From J084 sp964471405 (GTDB lineage: Bacteria > Pseudomonadota > Alphaproteobacteria > Sphingomonadales > Rhodothalassiaceae), in contig CAYYGH010000035.1 of NCBI GenBank assembly GCA_964471405.1, forward strand, positions 1 through 29,597: a DNA stretch of 29,597 bases, read 5' to 3'. Under the pieces are notes generated by a model that was not told the DNA's origin, did no database searches, and was given only the letters and a program-made list of their open reading frames with translations. Numbering within the stretch: position 1 is the first letter of the stretch; the number at the start of each line of letters is the position of its first letter. The translations under genes and the position numbers were made by a program. Below are positions 1 through 8,383 of the stretch, piece after piece.

Positions 1-11
1 GTCCCGAAAGG

Positions 12-1157
12 CTAGAGATCGTGGCCGGCCTTCCGGCGTTTGGTTGCAAGATAGCGGGCGTTTTCGGGACGCGCCGGCATGCGCAGCGGCACGCGTTCGG
101 TGACGGTGATTCCCGCCCGCTCCAGCTGGGCGACCTTGTCGGGATTGTTGGTCAGCAACCGGATGCGTGCAAAGCCCAGATGCCGCAGCATGGCCGCTGC
201 GATCGCGAAGTTGCGATGTTCGGCGGCAAAGCCGAGGCGCTCATTCGCCTCGATCGTGTCGAACCCCTGATCCTGGAGCGCATAGGCCTTGAGCTTGGCG
301 ACAAGCCCGATACCGCGGCCTTCCTGGGCGAGATAAAGCAGCACGCCCCCCGTCTTCTCGGCGGCAAGGCGTGCCAGGGCGGCCTGCAGCTGATCACCAC
401 AGTCACATTTGAGCGAGCCCAGATGGTCGCCCGTGAAGCATTCCGAATGCACGCGCACCAGCACCGCCTCATGGGGCAGGGGATCGCCCACCAGCAGCGC
501 GAAATGCTCCGGGCCTCCGTCATCGGTCCGGAAGACGGCGATGCGGGTGTGGGGGGCATTGGCAAGAGGCAGCCGCGCCCGGGCGATCTCGGCCATGCCG
601 GATTCCGGCCGGTGCGGGAAGGTCAGGTGATCGGGCGTGAGCGTGAGGATGGCCTCGCCCTCCTTCGACGCCCGGATTTCCTCTTCCTGCCAGGCGAGCA
701 CGGCGGGCAGTCGTCCGGCTTCGCGCAGCAGGGCGAAGAGGCCGCCTGCCGGGACATCCACCGTTTCCGGATACGTCACGCGCTCATAGGGCCCCTTCCA
801 GGGCAGGGCCAGATCGCGCGTGGGATCGGCAAGGGCCAGAACCTCCTCGGGCCGCCAGTCCGGCCCCAATGCCAGCGCCACGAGAGCCCGCCCCTTGTGC
901 GGCACATGCAGCACCTGCGCCCGCTGGGGCGTCAGCCACAGCTGGCAGGACTCATCCGGTGAGCGACCGGCGGCCCTGATCCCCTCCTGCCAGCGGCTTC
1001 CTTCAGCCAGGGCATCCGCCGGCAGGATCAGGAAGCCGTGTTCATCGGACAACTGCACCCGCACGGGCCAGCCGAGGCGCAGATCCGCCAGCGCATGCCG
1101 GATCCTGCGGATGGTCTGAAATCGCGTGCTGCTGGCCTGGTTCTGCTGGATGCTCAC
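12..1157 (-). CDS. ribA: GTP cyclohydrolase II (RibA), long alphaproteobacterial form
   Basis: Converts GTP to 2,5-diamino-6-ribosylamino-4(3H)-pyrimidinone 5'-phosphate plus formate and pyrophosphate, the first committed step of riboflavin synthesis, in the cytoplasm. Using the GTG start at 1157 (381 aa), the C-terminal half carries the family signatures: zinc ligands C240, C251 and C253 in the SECFTGDH...KCDCGDQ stretch, the EGRGIG loop at 279-284, and the NERLGF...HR segment. The catalytic domain occupies roughly residues 190-381. The first ~190 residues have no counterpart in the ~196-residue E. coli RibA but match the longer alphaproteobacterial proteins as I know them. GTG 1157 is preceded by GGAAGAGG. 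An in-frame ATG at 1232 would add 25 residues but has no visible ribosome binding site. Transcribed divergently from the response-regulator gene. No RibB domain is evident, so it is not a RibBA fusion of the usual type. Confidence 0.93.
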   Translation of the reverse strand: MSIQQNQASSTRFQTIRRIRHALADLRLGWPVRVQLSDEHGFLILPADALAEGSRWQEGIRAAGRSPDESCQLWLTPQRAQVLHVPHKGRALVALALGPDWRPEEVLALADPTRDLALPWKGPYERVTYPETVDVPAGGLFALLREAGRLPAVLAWQEEEIRASKEGEAILTLTPDHLTFPHRPESGMAEIARARLPLANAPHTRIAVFRTDDGGPEHFALLVGDPLPHEAVLVRVHSECFTGDHLGSLKCDCGDQLQAALARLAAEKTGGVLLYLAQEGRGIGLVAKLKAYALQDQGFDTIEANERLGFAAEHRNFAIAAAMLRHLGFARIRLLTNNPDKVAQLERAGITVTERVPLRMPARPENARYLATKRRKAGHDL

Positions 1158-1326
1158 GATCCCTCTTCCGGTTGCAACGGGCAGGATTTGCGCTGTGGCG
1201 CCTTGCGCATTAGATAGGAGGATGCGCAGCATCCGTCGATTACCAGACGGATGTGAGCGGGGGCAAGCAGGGCGCTGACCGTCCGCCACCGGCGGTCGGG
1301 GCAAAAGGGCGAGCTTGGGTGAGGTA

Positions 1327-2022
1327 ATGCACAAAAAACGCATTCTGCTGGTGGACGACGACGAGGATCTGCGTCGGGGGCTGGCCGAGCAACTGGCTCT
1401 GCATGAAGAATTCGAACCGATCGAGGCCGCTTCGGCCACCGAGGGGATCGATCGCGCGCGCCAAGGGCAGATCGACATGATTCTGCTTGATGTCGGCCTG
1501 CCCGACATCGATGGACGCGAGGCCTGCCGCATGATGCGCAAGGCCGGTGTGCGGGTGCCGATCATCATGCTGACTGGCGCGGATACCGATGCCGACATGA
1601 TTCTGGGGCTGGAGTCCGGCGCCAATGACTATGTGACGAAGCCGTTCCGCTTTGGCGTTCTGCTGGCGCGCATGCGGGCGCATCTGCGCCAGCATCAGCA
1701 CAGCGAGGACGCCGTTTTCAACCTCGGTGATCAGGAATACCGGCCGGCGACGAAGATGCTGGTCCACCGCCATACCGGCAAGCGTACGCCGCTGACGGAC
1801 AAGGAAAATGCCATCCTCAAATATCTCCTGCGTGCGGATGGCCGTGTCGTCAGTCGCCAGGAACTGCTGGACGAGGTGTGGGGCTTCAACGCCCGGGTGA
1901 CGACCCATACGCTGGAGACCCATGTCTATCGCCTGCGCCAGAAACTCGAAGATGATGCCTCCAGTCCGCGCGTGCTGCTGACCGAGCCTGGCGGCTATCG
2001 CCTCTATGTCCAGCCGCGTTAG
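1327..2022 (+). CDS. OmpR/PhoB-family response regulator (orphan)
   Basis: Two-component DNA-binding response regulator of 231 aa. The receiver domain (about 1-120) has the acidic pocket D10-D12, the phospho-acceptor D55 in ILLDVGLPD, the switch Thr in MLTG (T83) and the conserved K105 in VTKPF. The C-terminal winged helix (about 140-231) has the typical LT-x-KE, LL-x-VWG and THTLETHVYRLRQK helices and ends in GGYRLY. The ATG at 1327 gives the usual MHKKRILLVDDD start, with GGTGAGG just upstream. A TTG at 1315 is an in-frame alternative. No histidine kinase is adjacent, so partner and target genes cannot be inferred. Its 3' end overlaps lspA by 17 bp, so the two are probably cotranscribed. 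Confidence 0.93.
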   Translation: MHKKRILLVDDDEDLRRGLAEQLALHEEFEPIEAASATEGIDRARQGQIDMILLDVGLPDIDGREACRMMRKAGVRVPIIMLTGADTDADMILGLESGANDYVTKPFRFGVLLARMRAHLRQHQHSEDAVFNLGDQEYRPATKMLVHRHTGKRTPLTDKENAILKYLLRADGRVVSRQELLDEVWGFNARVTTHTLETHVYRLRQKLEDDASSPRVLLTEPGGYRLYVQPR

Positions 2023-2536
2023 GATCAGGGCAGCAGGGAAAGACGGACGCAGCGTGTCGAAGCAAGCAGCAGGGCGGCGAGGGGCGCTTGTTCTGGCCGC
2101 CGCGATCTTCCTTTGCGATCAGCTGTCGAAATGGTGGATCCTGGCGCATCTGTCCGACGGCCGGGTGATCGAGATCCTGCCCGTGCTGGATTTGCGTCTG
2201 GTCTGGAATACCGGCATCAGCATGGGGCTGTTACAGGATGGCGGGTGGCCGCTGACCATGGCGGTCGTGGTGGTGACGGCTCTTGTCGCCTGGTGGCTGT
2301 GGCGGGCAGAAGGCGGGCTGGAATCCTGGGCCCTTGGCAGCGTGCTGGGCGGCGCCCTCGGCAATCTGGTTGACAGACTGCGATTCGGAGCCGTCGTCGA
2401 TTTCGTCCATTTCCACCTGGGCGGCTGGAGCTTCTACATCTTCAATCTTGCGGATGCAGCTCTCACCCTCGGTGCGGTGGGCCTCGTTCTGGCCATGCTC
2501 GGCTCCTCCCCCCGGTCCGCATCCGGCGGGACGTGA
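2006..2536 (+). CDS. lspA: Lipoprotein signal peptidase (signal peptidase II)
   Basis: Inner-membrane aspartic protease that removes signal peptides from diacylglyceryl-modified prolipoproteins. The 176-residue product has four hydrophobic segments (about 26-46, 80-100, 104-122, 143-165). The two catalytic aspartates are D123 in GNLVDR and D150 in NLADA, spaced 27 residues apart as in E. coli LspA (D114/D141). The WNTG-x-SMG motif, a variant of the usual NxGAAF-type segment, is at 67-74. The ATG at 2006 lies inside the end of the response-regulator gene, and a GTG at 2054 would give a shorter, more typical N-terminus. The pairing with a regulator gene by overlap is unusual compared with ileS-lspA, and no ileS is present here. 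Confidence 0.93.
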   Translation: MSSRVRIRAAGKDGRSVSKQAAGRRGALVLAAAIFLCDQLSKWWILAHLSDGRVIEILPVLDLRLVWNTGISMGLLQDGGWPLTMAVVVVTALVAWWLWRAEGGLESWALGSVLGGALGNLVDRLRFGAVVDFVHFHLGGWSFYIFNLADAALTLGAVGLVLAMLGSSPRSASGGT

Positions 2537-2647
2537 CGACCCGAGACGCACCCGGCAGACGGATCGCACCGGCCGCCATCGGGGAACAGGCAGCAACGGC
2601 GGCTTGCCACACACCGGATCCTGCCGCCCCGCCTGCCGACAGCGATT

Positions 2648-3436
2648 TCAGGCGGGGGCCGTTTCCTCGGCGAGCAGCGCCTGGGCTAGCGCCTGCACGG
2701 CCTGCCCGGCCTCACTTTGCGGGAAGCGCTGGAGCAGGGGAACCTGAAGGCGAATCGCCTCGCGCACGCGCCGATCCTCCGGCAGGATGCCGGCCAGGGG
2801 AGGATCGTAATTGAGAAATGTCTGGCACACCTTGCGCAGGGCCTGATAGGTGCGCTCGCCCTCCCTGCGGTTTCTGGCGAGATTGACGATGATGCGGATG
2901 TCCGCTTCCGGCCGGCGCTGATGGAGCACCTTGATATAGGCATATGCATCCGTAAGCGAGGTGGGATCGGGGGTCAGCACCACCAGCACCGTCCCGCGAT
3001 GCTGGGAGAGGACGGTGACACTGGGCTCGATGCCGGCAGCCAGATCCAGCAGCACGCGGTCATAACGCGTGGCGGCGTCGCAGATCTCCTGGCGCAGCTC
3101 CAGCAGGGCACCAATATCGAGCCCGGACAGCAGGCCCGATCCGGACTTGCCGGCCAGCACCTCCAGCCGGCCCGTTTCGCCGGACTGCGTAAGCGGAACG
3201 GAACAGGCCGCCTCCTCGATCGTCAGCCGCCCATCGAGAACATCGCCCAGGTCGTGAGCGGGAGTAAGGCCCAGCTGAATATCCACATTCGCCAGTCCGA
3301 GATCGCCGTCGAACAGCAGGATCCGGCGCCCCTGTCGGGCCAACGCATGGGCAAGGGTGATCGCAAACCAGGTCTTGCCCACGCCGCCCTTGCCGCTTGC
3401 AATCGTAATGAGCTTGCGTTCAGCTTCCGACATCAT
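2648..3436 (-). CDS. flhG: FlhG/MinD-like flagellar number ATPase
   Basis: MinD/ParA-superfamily ATPase of 262 aa that with FlhF sets the number and place of flagella. The deviant Walker A GKGGVGKT is at 15-22, followed by the A'-type motif FDGDLGLANVDIQLGL with the switch aspartates, and DRVLLDLAAGI. The C-terminus has an amphipathic QAVQALAQALLAEE stretch that could be the membrane-targeting helix. The start ATG overlaps the flhF stop as ATGA, which indicates translational coupling and fixes the start at 3436. Only about 14 residues precede the P-loop, and the DQAxxLR motif that activates FlhF in Bacillus and Vibrio homologues is not present. Last gene of the flagellar block, converging on lspA with a 111-bp gap. 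Confidence 0.9.
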   Translation of the reverse strand: MMSEAERKLITIASGKGGVGKTWFAITLAHALARQGRRILLFDGDLGLANVDIQLGLTPAHDLGDVLDGRLTIEEAACSVPLTQSGETGRLEVLAGKSGSGLLSGLDIGALLELRQEICDAATRYDRVLLDLAAGIEPSVTVLSQHRGTVLVVLTPDPTSLTDAYAYIKVLHQRRPEADIRIIVNLARNRREGERTYQALRKVCQTFLNYDPPLAGILPEDRRVREAIRLQVPLLQRFPQSEAGQAVQALAQALLAEETAPA

Positions 3437-4569
3437 CCCGATACCTTCATCGTTGTCTGACCTGTTTTTGCCGCCTTGCCGCCCGGCCGGCCCGGACGGG
3501 TGGACAGGGTCTGCGGAATGCGGGCGAAGAGCTCTGCCAGCCGCCAGGGCGAGGGCGGCACGATCGCATCGGCCAGATAGGGGCTGGCGCTCCAGCCGGC
3601 CAAAGCCAGTTGGCCGCTGCGGGCGGCCGTCAGCACCGCAGCGAGGCGGCGGACGCCGTCCAGCCTGGTCATGATCAGCCGTCTGGCACCCAACTCCGCG
3701 AAGATGCGTGCGACATCGGCCGCTTCCGCGGGATCCATGCCCGCCGGCAGCACGAGAAGCGGGTCCACCGGCAAGGCTTTCAGATAGCTCACCAGCTGCT
3801 CCAGCTCCTCCATGGCGAAAGGATTGGTGCCGAAACTGTCGATAAGCACAAGGTCGACACGGCCGGCGCCGGTTGCCCGGATCGCATCACCGGCCAGACG
3901 CTGGAGCCGCTCGGGACTGTCGGCGACGGCAAGCGGCAGCTCCATGTGCCGCGCATAGGTCTCCAGCTGCTGGATGCCGCCCGATTTCCAGCTGTCCGTC
4001 GTGATCAGCCGCACGCGGTGTCCGAAAAGCAGGCTTTCGGCTGCCAGCTTGGCTGCCGTTACCGTCTTGCCTGCTCCCGGCGGTCCTACGAGGAAGAGGG
4101 GGCGGCTGGCGGGCAGGGTGAGCGGCTGGAAGCGGACCAGGGCTTCGAAGGCCTTGGCAAGAGCATCGACCAGTCCCAGGCTGTGGCGGGACAGCGCGAT
4201 CTCGGCCACCCGCTCGGCAAGATCGAAGGGCAGGCCATGATGGGCGATCACGGCTTTGAGCTCACCGGGGTCGAAGCCATGGGCGGCCGGTGCGGGCCGA
4301 CCGTCCGGGGCCGTTCTCCTGCGCGTGCCGGCCGGCCGTGATCCGGCAGCAGCAGAGGGCGGGGACTCATCGGCCACCGCATCCGGAATTGACGGTTCGG
4401 CGGGAGGAGCGATCGGATAGGCGCCATCCTCGACCGCAGCCGTCACCCGCACCCCGCCCACGCGCTTGCCCTGTTCGACGGAGACGATGATCGCATCGGG
4501 CCCCAGGGCCCGCCGGACCTCGGCCATCACGGTTTTCATGTCGGCACCCGTGAATGTCTTCAGCCGCAT
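3433..4569 (-). CDS. flhF: FlhF, SRP-type GTPase for flagellar placement
   Basis: Third member of the SRP GTPase family (with Ffh and FtsY), recruiting early flagellar components to the pole. Of 378 residues, 1-50 form the B-domain start (MRLKTFTGADM, LGPDAIIVS). Residues 51-97 are a Pro/Ala-rich linker, about 98-150 the N domain, and 150-360 the G domain. Visible motifs are G1 GPPGAGKT at 162-169, the TTDSWKSGGIQQL segment from 190, DSFG at 244-247 in place of DTAG, and TRLD at 301-304 in place of the usual TKLD. Preceded by flhA with a 49-bp gap and overlapping flhG by ATGA. The C-terminal tail past the G domain is basic and disordered-looking. Confidence 0.93.
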   Translation of the reverse strand: MRLKTFTGADMKTVMAEVRRALGPDAIIVSVEQGKRVGGVRVTAAVEDGAYPIAPPAEPSIPDAVADESPPSAAAGSRPAGTRRRTAPDGRPAPAAHGFDPGELKAVIAHHGLPFDLAERVAEIALSRHSLGLVDALAKAFEALVRFQPLTLPASRPLFLVGPPGAGKTVTAAKLAAESLLFGHRVRLITTDSWKSGGIQQLETYARHMELPLAVADSPERLQRLAGDAIRATGAGRVDLVLIDSFGTNPFAMEELEQLVSYLKALPVDPLLVLPAGMDPAEAADVARIFAELGARRLIMTRLDGVRRLAAVLTAARSGQLALAGWSASPYLADAIVPPSPWRLAELFARIPQTLSTRPGRPGGKAAKTGQTTMKVSG

Positions 4570-4618
4570 GGTCCGTTCGCCATCCTTCCCCGCCTTGCCC
4601 TGTCCTCGCCCGTCTGCC

Positions 4619-6862
4619 TCAGTTCACCTGGCCGAGCGCCTTCAGCCGCACGCGCGGATGAATTTCCGCCTGACTCATGACCACGGTCTGGGTCCGCACA
4701 CGCTCGACGATCGAGCGCACATAGGGCCGGATCTGCGGGCTGGTCACCAGGACGGGTGATTCCCCGCGGGCGGCCAGCTGATCATAGACACGCCGCAGGC
4801 TGGTCATGAAGGCCTGAAGATCGCTGGGGGCCATTGCAAGCTGCCGCTCCTCGCCCTGGCCGACAAGCGCATCCGCGAATTTCTGTTCCCATTCCGGAGA
4901 CAGGGTGACGATCGGCAGGGTTCCATCAGGCGCAAGATTGGCCGCGCACAGCTGACGGGCCAGCCGTGTGCGGACATGCTCGGTGATCGTCACGATGCTG
5001 CGGCTGCCTCCAAGCACGGCTTCCGCGATGCCTTCCAGGATTGTGCCCAGATCCTTGATCGAGACCCGTTCGGCCAGCAGATTTTGGAGCACGCGATGGA
5101 TCGTGGTCACACTCGCATGATTGGGCACAAGGTCGTCCACGAGCTTCTTCTGCTCTTCCGGCAGCTCGTTGAGCAGCTTCTGGGTTTCGCCATAGGTGAG
5201 CAGCTCCGCCATGTTGTCCTTGATCACCTCGGTGAGATGCGTGGTGATGACGGTGGCGGCATCGACGACCGTGTAGCCCTTGAAATTCGCTTCCTCCTTG
5301 AGCGACTTGTCGATCCAGGTGGCAGGCAGACCGAAGGCGGGCTCGGTGGTGCGCTCGCCGGGCAGATCGACCTGCCGGCCCGAGCCCTCGATTGCCAGCA
5401 GCATGCCGGGACGCACTTCGCCACGGCCGATTTCCACCTCCTTGATCCGGATGGCGTAGGCGTGGGTCGGCAGCTGCATGTTGTCGAGAATGCGCACCGA
5501 TGGCATCACGAAACCCATCTCCTGTGCCAGCTGCCGCCGCAGGGCCTTGATCTGTTCGGTGAGCCGCCCCTGCTGCTTGTCGCTGACCAGCGGCAACAGG
5601 CCGAAGCCGAGTTCGAGCCGGATCATGTCCATGGCCAGTGCCTTGGTGATCGGCTCTTCGGCCTTGGGTTCGGCGGCCTTGGCCTTTTCGCGGGCGGTTT
5701 CCGCCTCGGCAGCCGCCTTCTTGCGGCCATCATGGATCCGATATGTCACATAGCCCAGCAGCCCGCCCAGCACCGCAAACGGCAGAAACGGCAGGCCCGG
5801 CATCAGGCCGAACAGCAGCATCAGGCCCGATGTCAGGGCAAGGGCCTTGGGAAAGCTTGACAGCTGGCCGATGAGCGCCCGGTCCGTGGATCCCTGGCCG
5901 GACGCCTTGGTGACGATGAGACCGGCCGCGGTGGAGACCAGCAGGGCCGGAATCTGGCTGACCAGCCCGTCACCGATGGTCAGGATCGTGTAACGGTTGA
6001 CGGCCTCGGAGAAGGCCATGCCGTTCAGGGCCACACCGATGATCATGCCGCCGATGATGTTGATGAAGGTGATCAGCACGCCGGCGATTGCGTCACCGCG
6101 CACGAATTTCGCGGCACCGTCCATCGCCCCGTAGAAGGCGTTCTCGTCCTCCAGCTCGCGGCGCCGGCGGCGGGCCTCCGCCTCGTCGATGAGGCCTGAT
6201 GAGAGGTCCGCGTCAATCGCCATCTGCTTGCCGGGCATGGCGTCCAGGGAGAAGCGGGCGGCCACCTCCGCAATCCGGCCCGAGCCCTTCGTGATGACGA
6301 CGAAATTGATGATTACGAGGATCGCGAACACGATCAGCCCGATGACGACGGCTCCCCCCATCAGGAATTGCCCGAAGGCCTGAATCACATGACCGGCGGC
6401 ATCCGGTCCCGTGTGCCCCTTGGCGAGGATGAGACGGGTGGAGGCGATGTTGAGTGCCAGTCGCAGCATGGTCGCGATCAGCAGGATCGTCGGAAAGCTT
6501 GAAAGCTGCAACGGCTTTTCGATGAACATCGCCGTCATCAGAATGACGACGGAAAAGGTGATGGACGTGGCGAGCGCCATGTCCAGCAGCCAGGGCGGCA
6601 TCGGCATGATCAGCATCACGAGGATGGCGATCACGGCCAGCGCCACCGCGACGTCGGTGTTGCGGGCGGCAAGCGAGAAAACCTGCCAGGTGGTGGCGGT
6701 TGCACCGCCGCTCTGCTGGCCAGCTCCCGCCTCGCCCGTGGACGGGTCGTTGCCTGCGGCCTGGTCCGAGCGGGCAGGCGGGACGGCGCCGCTGCGTCCG
6801 GCAACCGGCGGGGTCGCAGGGCTGGGAGGTGTGGCCGCCACTTCACTCATCGTCTCAGCCAT
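4619..6862 (-). CDS. flhA: FlhA, flagellar type III export gate protein
   Basis: Integral membrane component of the flagellar export gate whose cytoplasmic ring receives chaperone-substrate complexes. The 747-residue protein has a variable Ala/Pro/Gly-rich N-terminal extension of about 58 residues, making it longer than the typical ~690-700. Eight hydrophobic segments follow between about 70 and 370, including the FHIPEP-family signature around RLALNIASTRLILAKGH. An Ala/Lys/Glu-rich linker (KKAAAEAETAREKAKAAEPK) then leads to a ~340-residue cytoplasmic domain ending LKALGQVN. Start choices are ATG 6862 and ATG 6850; AAGGA directly abuts the first. It lies between flbD and flhF on the same strand; flhB, fliQ, fliR and fliP are not in this window. 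Confidence 0.96.
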   Translation of the reverse strand: MAETMSEVAATPPSPATPPVAGRSGAVPPARSDQAAGNDPSTGEAGAGQQSGGATATTWQVFSLAARNTDVAVALAVIAILVMLIMPMPPWLLDMALATSITFSVVILMTAMFIEKPLQLSSFPTILLIATMLRLALNIASTRLILAKGHTGPDAAGHVIQAFGQFLMGGAVVIGLIVFAILVIINFVVITKGSGRIAEVAARFSLDAMPGKQMAIDADLSSGLIDEAEARRRRRELEDENAFYGAMDGAAKFVRGDAIAGVLITFINIIGGMIIGVALNGMAFSEAVNRYTILTIGDGLVSQIPALLVSTAAGLIVTKASGQGSTDRALIGQLSSFPKALALTSGLMLLFGLMPGLPFLPFAVLGGLLGYVTYRIHDGRKKAAAEAETAREKAKAAEPKAEEPITKALAMDMIRLELGFGLLPLVSDKQQGRLTEQIKALRRQLAQEMGFVMPSVRILDNMQLPTHAYAIRIKEVEIGRGEVRPGMLLAIEGSGRQVDLPGERTTEPAFGLPATWIDKSLKEEANFKGYTVVDAATVITTHLTEVIKDNMAELLTYGETQKLLNELPEEQKKLVDDLVPNHASVTTIHRVLQNLLAERVSIKDLGTILEGIAEAVLGGSRSIVTITEHVRTRLARQLCAANLAPDGTLPIVTLSPEWEQKFADALVGQGEERQLAMAPSDLQAFMTSLRRVYDQLAARGESPVLVTSPQIRPYVRSIVERVRTQTVVMSQAEIHPRVRLKALGQVN

Positions 6863-6909
6863 TCCTTGTCATCGGCGGAGCAATCCGCATTCCCCTCCGG
6901 CCCCTGCGA

Positions 6910-8319
6910 TCAGGAGGCCTGCGCCCGACTGGAGCCACTCATGGGCTGGGGAATGGGGATACCCTGGGCCTGATATTGATTGAGCTTGTTGCGCAGCGTG
7001 CGGATCGAGATGCCGAGAATATTGGCCGCATGGGTGCGATTGCCCAGACAATGGCGCAGGGTATCGAGGATGAGCTCGCGCTCGACCTCGGCTACCGTGC
7101 GGCCCACCAGGGAAGGACGGGCCTGACCGGCCTGCGTGCTGCCACCGTTTTCGGCCGGGGCACCCCGCTCGGATGCTGCGGCGAAGGACATGGCCTGGTT
7201 CGTGCGCGCCGAGGCCGGCCGTGCCCCATTCGGCAGGACGATCGCCTCCGGTCCGATCTCGTTGCCGCTGGCCAGCAGCACGGCACGGTGCATGGTGTTT
7301 TCCAGCTCGCGGACATTGCCCGGCCAGGGGTGCTGGTGAAGGAGGGCAATGGCCTCCTTGGACAAGGGCCGATAGGGCAGGCCGTTGACCTCCGCGTATT
7401 TGCGCGCGAAATGCTCGGCAAGCGCGGGGATGTCCTGCGGCCGCTCCCGCAAGGGGGGAATGCAGAGATTGACGACATTGAGCCGGAAGAGGAGATCTTC
7501 GCGGAAGGTGCCCTTCCTGACCTCCTCCTGCAGGTCGCGGTTCGATGTCGCGATGATGCGGATGTCGACCTTCACCGGCTTCGAGCCGCCGAGGCGGTCG
7601 ATCTCGCGCTCCTGGATCGCCCGCAGCAGCTTGGCCTGAAGGCGGATGTCCATCTCGGAAATCTCATCGAGGAGCAGCGTGCCACCATCGGCTTCCTCGA
7701 ATTTGCCGATACGCCGGGCGATGGCGCCGGTAAAGGCTCCCTTCTCATGACCGAAGAGCTCGGATTCGAGAAGATTTTCGGGAATCGCGGCGCAGTTGAC
7801 GCATACGAAGGGCTTGTTCGCCCGGTTCGACTTGCGGTGCACGAGACGGGCGAAGACTTCCTTGCCCGTCCCCGACTCGCCGGTGATCAGGATGCTGGCC
7901 TCGGATGGCGCCACCTGCTCGGCCAGTGCCACGACCTGACGGGTGAGCGGATCGCGGAAGATGAAGGTCTCATTGTCTTCGGCGACGGCCTGAAGCACGG
8001 CGGCGATGAGATCGGCCTCGGGAGGCAGCGGAATGTATTCCTTGGCACCGTCGCGGATCGCCTGGGCGGCGCGCTTGGCATCCGATCCGATACCGCAGGC
8101 TACCACCGGCAGAGAGAAGTGCTCCGCCCTGAGGCGACCGATGAAATCCTTGATGTCGAAGAGGACGTCGATCATCACGAGATCGGCGCCGCGATTGCGC
8201 AGGATCTGCATGCCCTGTTCGATGGTCGAGGCGTGGGTGACCTGCGCCCCGCGTGCGACGGCGATGCTGCTTGCTGCACCCAACTGTCCGTTCAGCTCAC
8301 CGATGATCAACAGCCGCAT
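6910..8319 (-). CDS. flbD: FlbD, sigma-54 flagellar transcription factor
   Basis: NtrC-family activator that in Caulobacter turns on late sigma-54 flagellar genes and represses the fliF operon. It has 469 residues: a degenerate receiver (1-115), an AAA+ domain (about 122-360) and a Fis-type helix-turn-helix at the end (GNRTHAANILGISIRTLRNKL). Walker A GESGTGKE is at 147-154, the sigma-54 contact loop GAFTGA at 194-199 and Walker B GGTLLLDE at 212-219. The receiver keeps an Asp at 51 (MIDV) but starts MRLLIIGELNGQ without the acidic pair needed for Mg2+ and phosphotransfer, as in Caulobacter FlbD, which is controlled by FliX instead. fliX is not in the window. The near identity of start and tail to Caulobacter FlbD as I recall it makes the assignment firm. 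Confidence 0.95.
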   Translation of the reverse strand: MRLLIIGELNGQLGAASSIAVARGAQVTHASTIEQGMQILRNRGADLVMIDVLFDIKDFIGRLRAEHFSLPVVACGIGSDAKRAAQAIRDGAKEYIPLPPEADLIAAVLQAVAEDNETFIFRDPLTRQVVALAEQVAPSEASILITGESGTGKEVFARLVHRKSNRANKPFVCVNCAAIPENLLESELFGHEKGAFTGAIARRIGKFEEADGGTLLLDEISEMDIRLQAKLLRAIQEREIDRLGGSKPVKVDIRIIATSNRDLQEEVRKGTFREDLLFRLNVVNLCIPPLRERPQDIPALAEHFARKYAEVNGLPYRPLSKEAIALLHQHPWPGNVRELENTMHRAVLLASGNEIGPEAIVLPNGARPASARTNQAMSFAAASERGAPAENGGSTQAGQARPSLVGRTVAEVERELILDTLRHCLGNRTHAANILGISIRTLRNKLNQYQAQGIPIPQPMSGSSRAQAS

Positions 8320-8383
8320 CGTTCACTCCTTGTCATGCCTTGCACCGCATTCCGATTTGCAGACCGATTTGCCGACTGCCCCT

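Noticed and set aside
21..962. Long plus-strand frame opposite ribA (313 codons)
   Set aside because: Antisense shadow of ribA; no ribosome binding site and no family features. Similar long shadows opposite the flagellar genes were also discarded.
2533..2814. Open frame overlapping the end of lspA and flhG
   Set aside because: Low-complexity Pro/Ala/Arg composition, overlaps the clear flhG gene, no recognisable motif.
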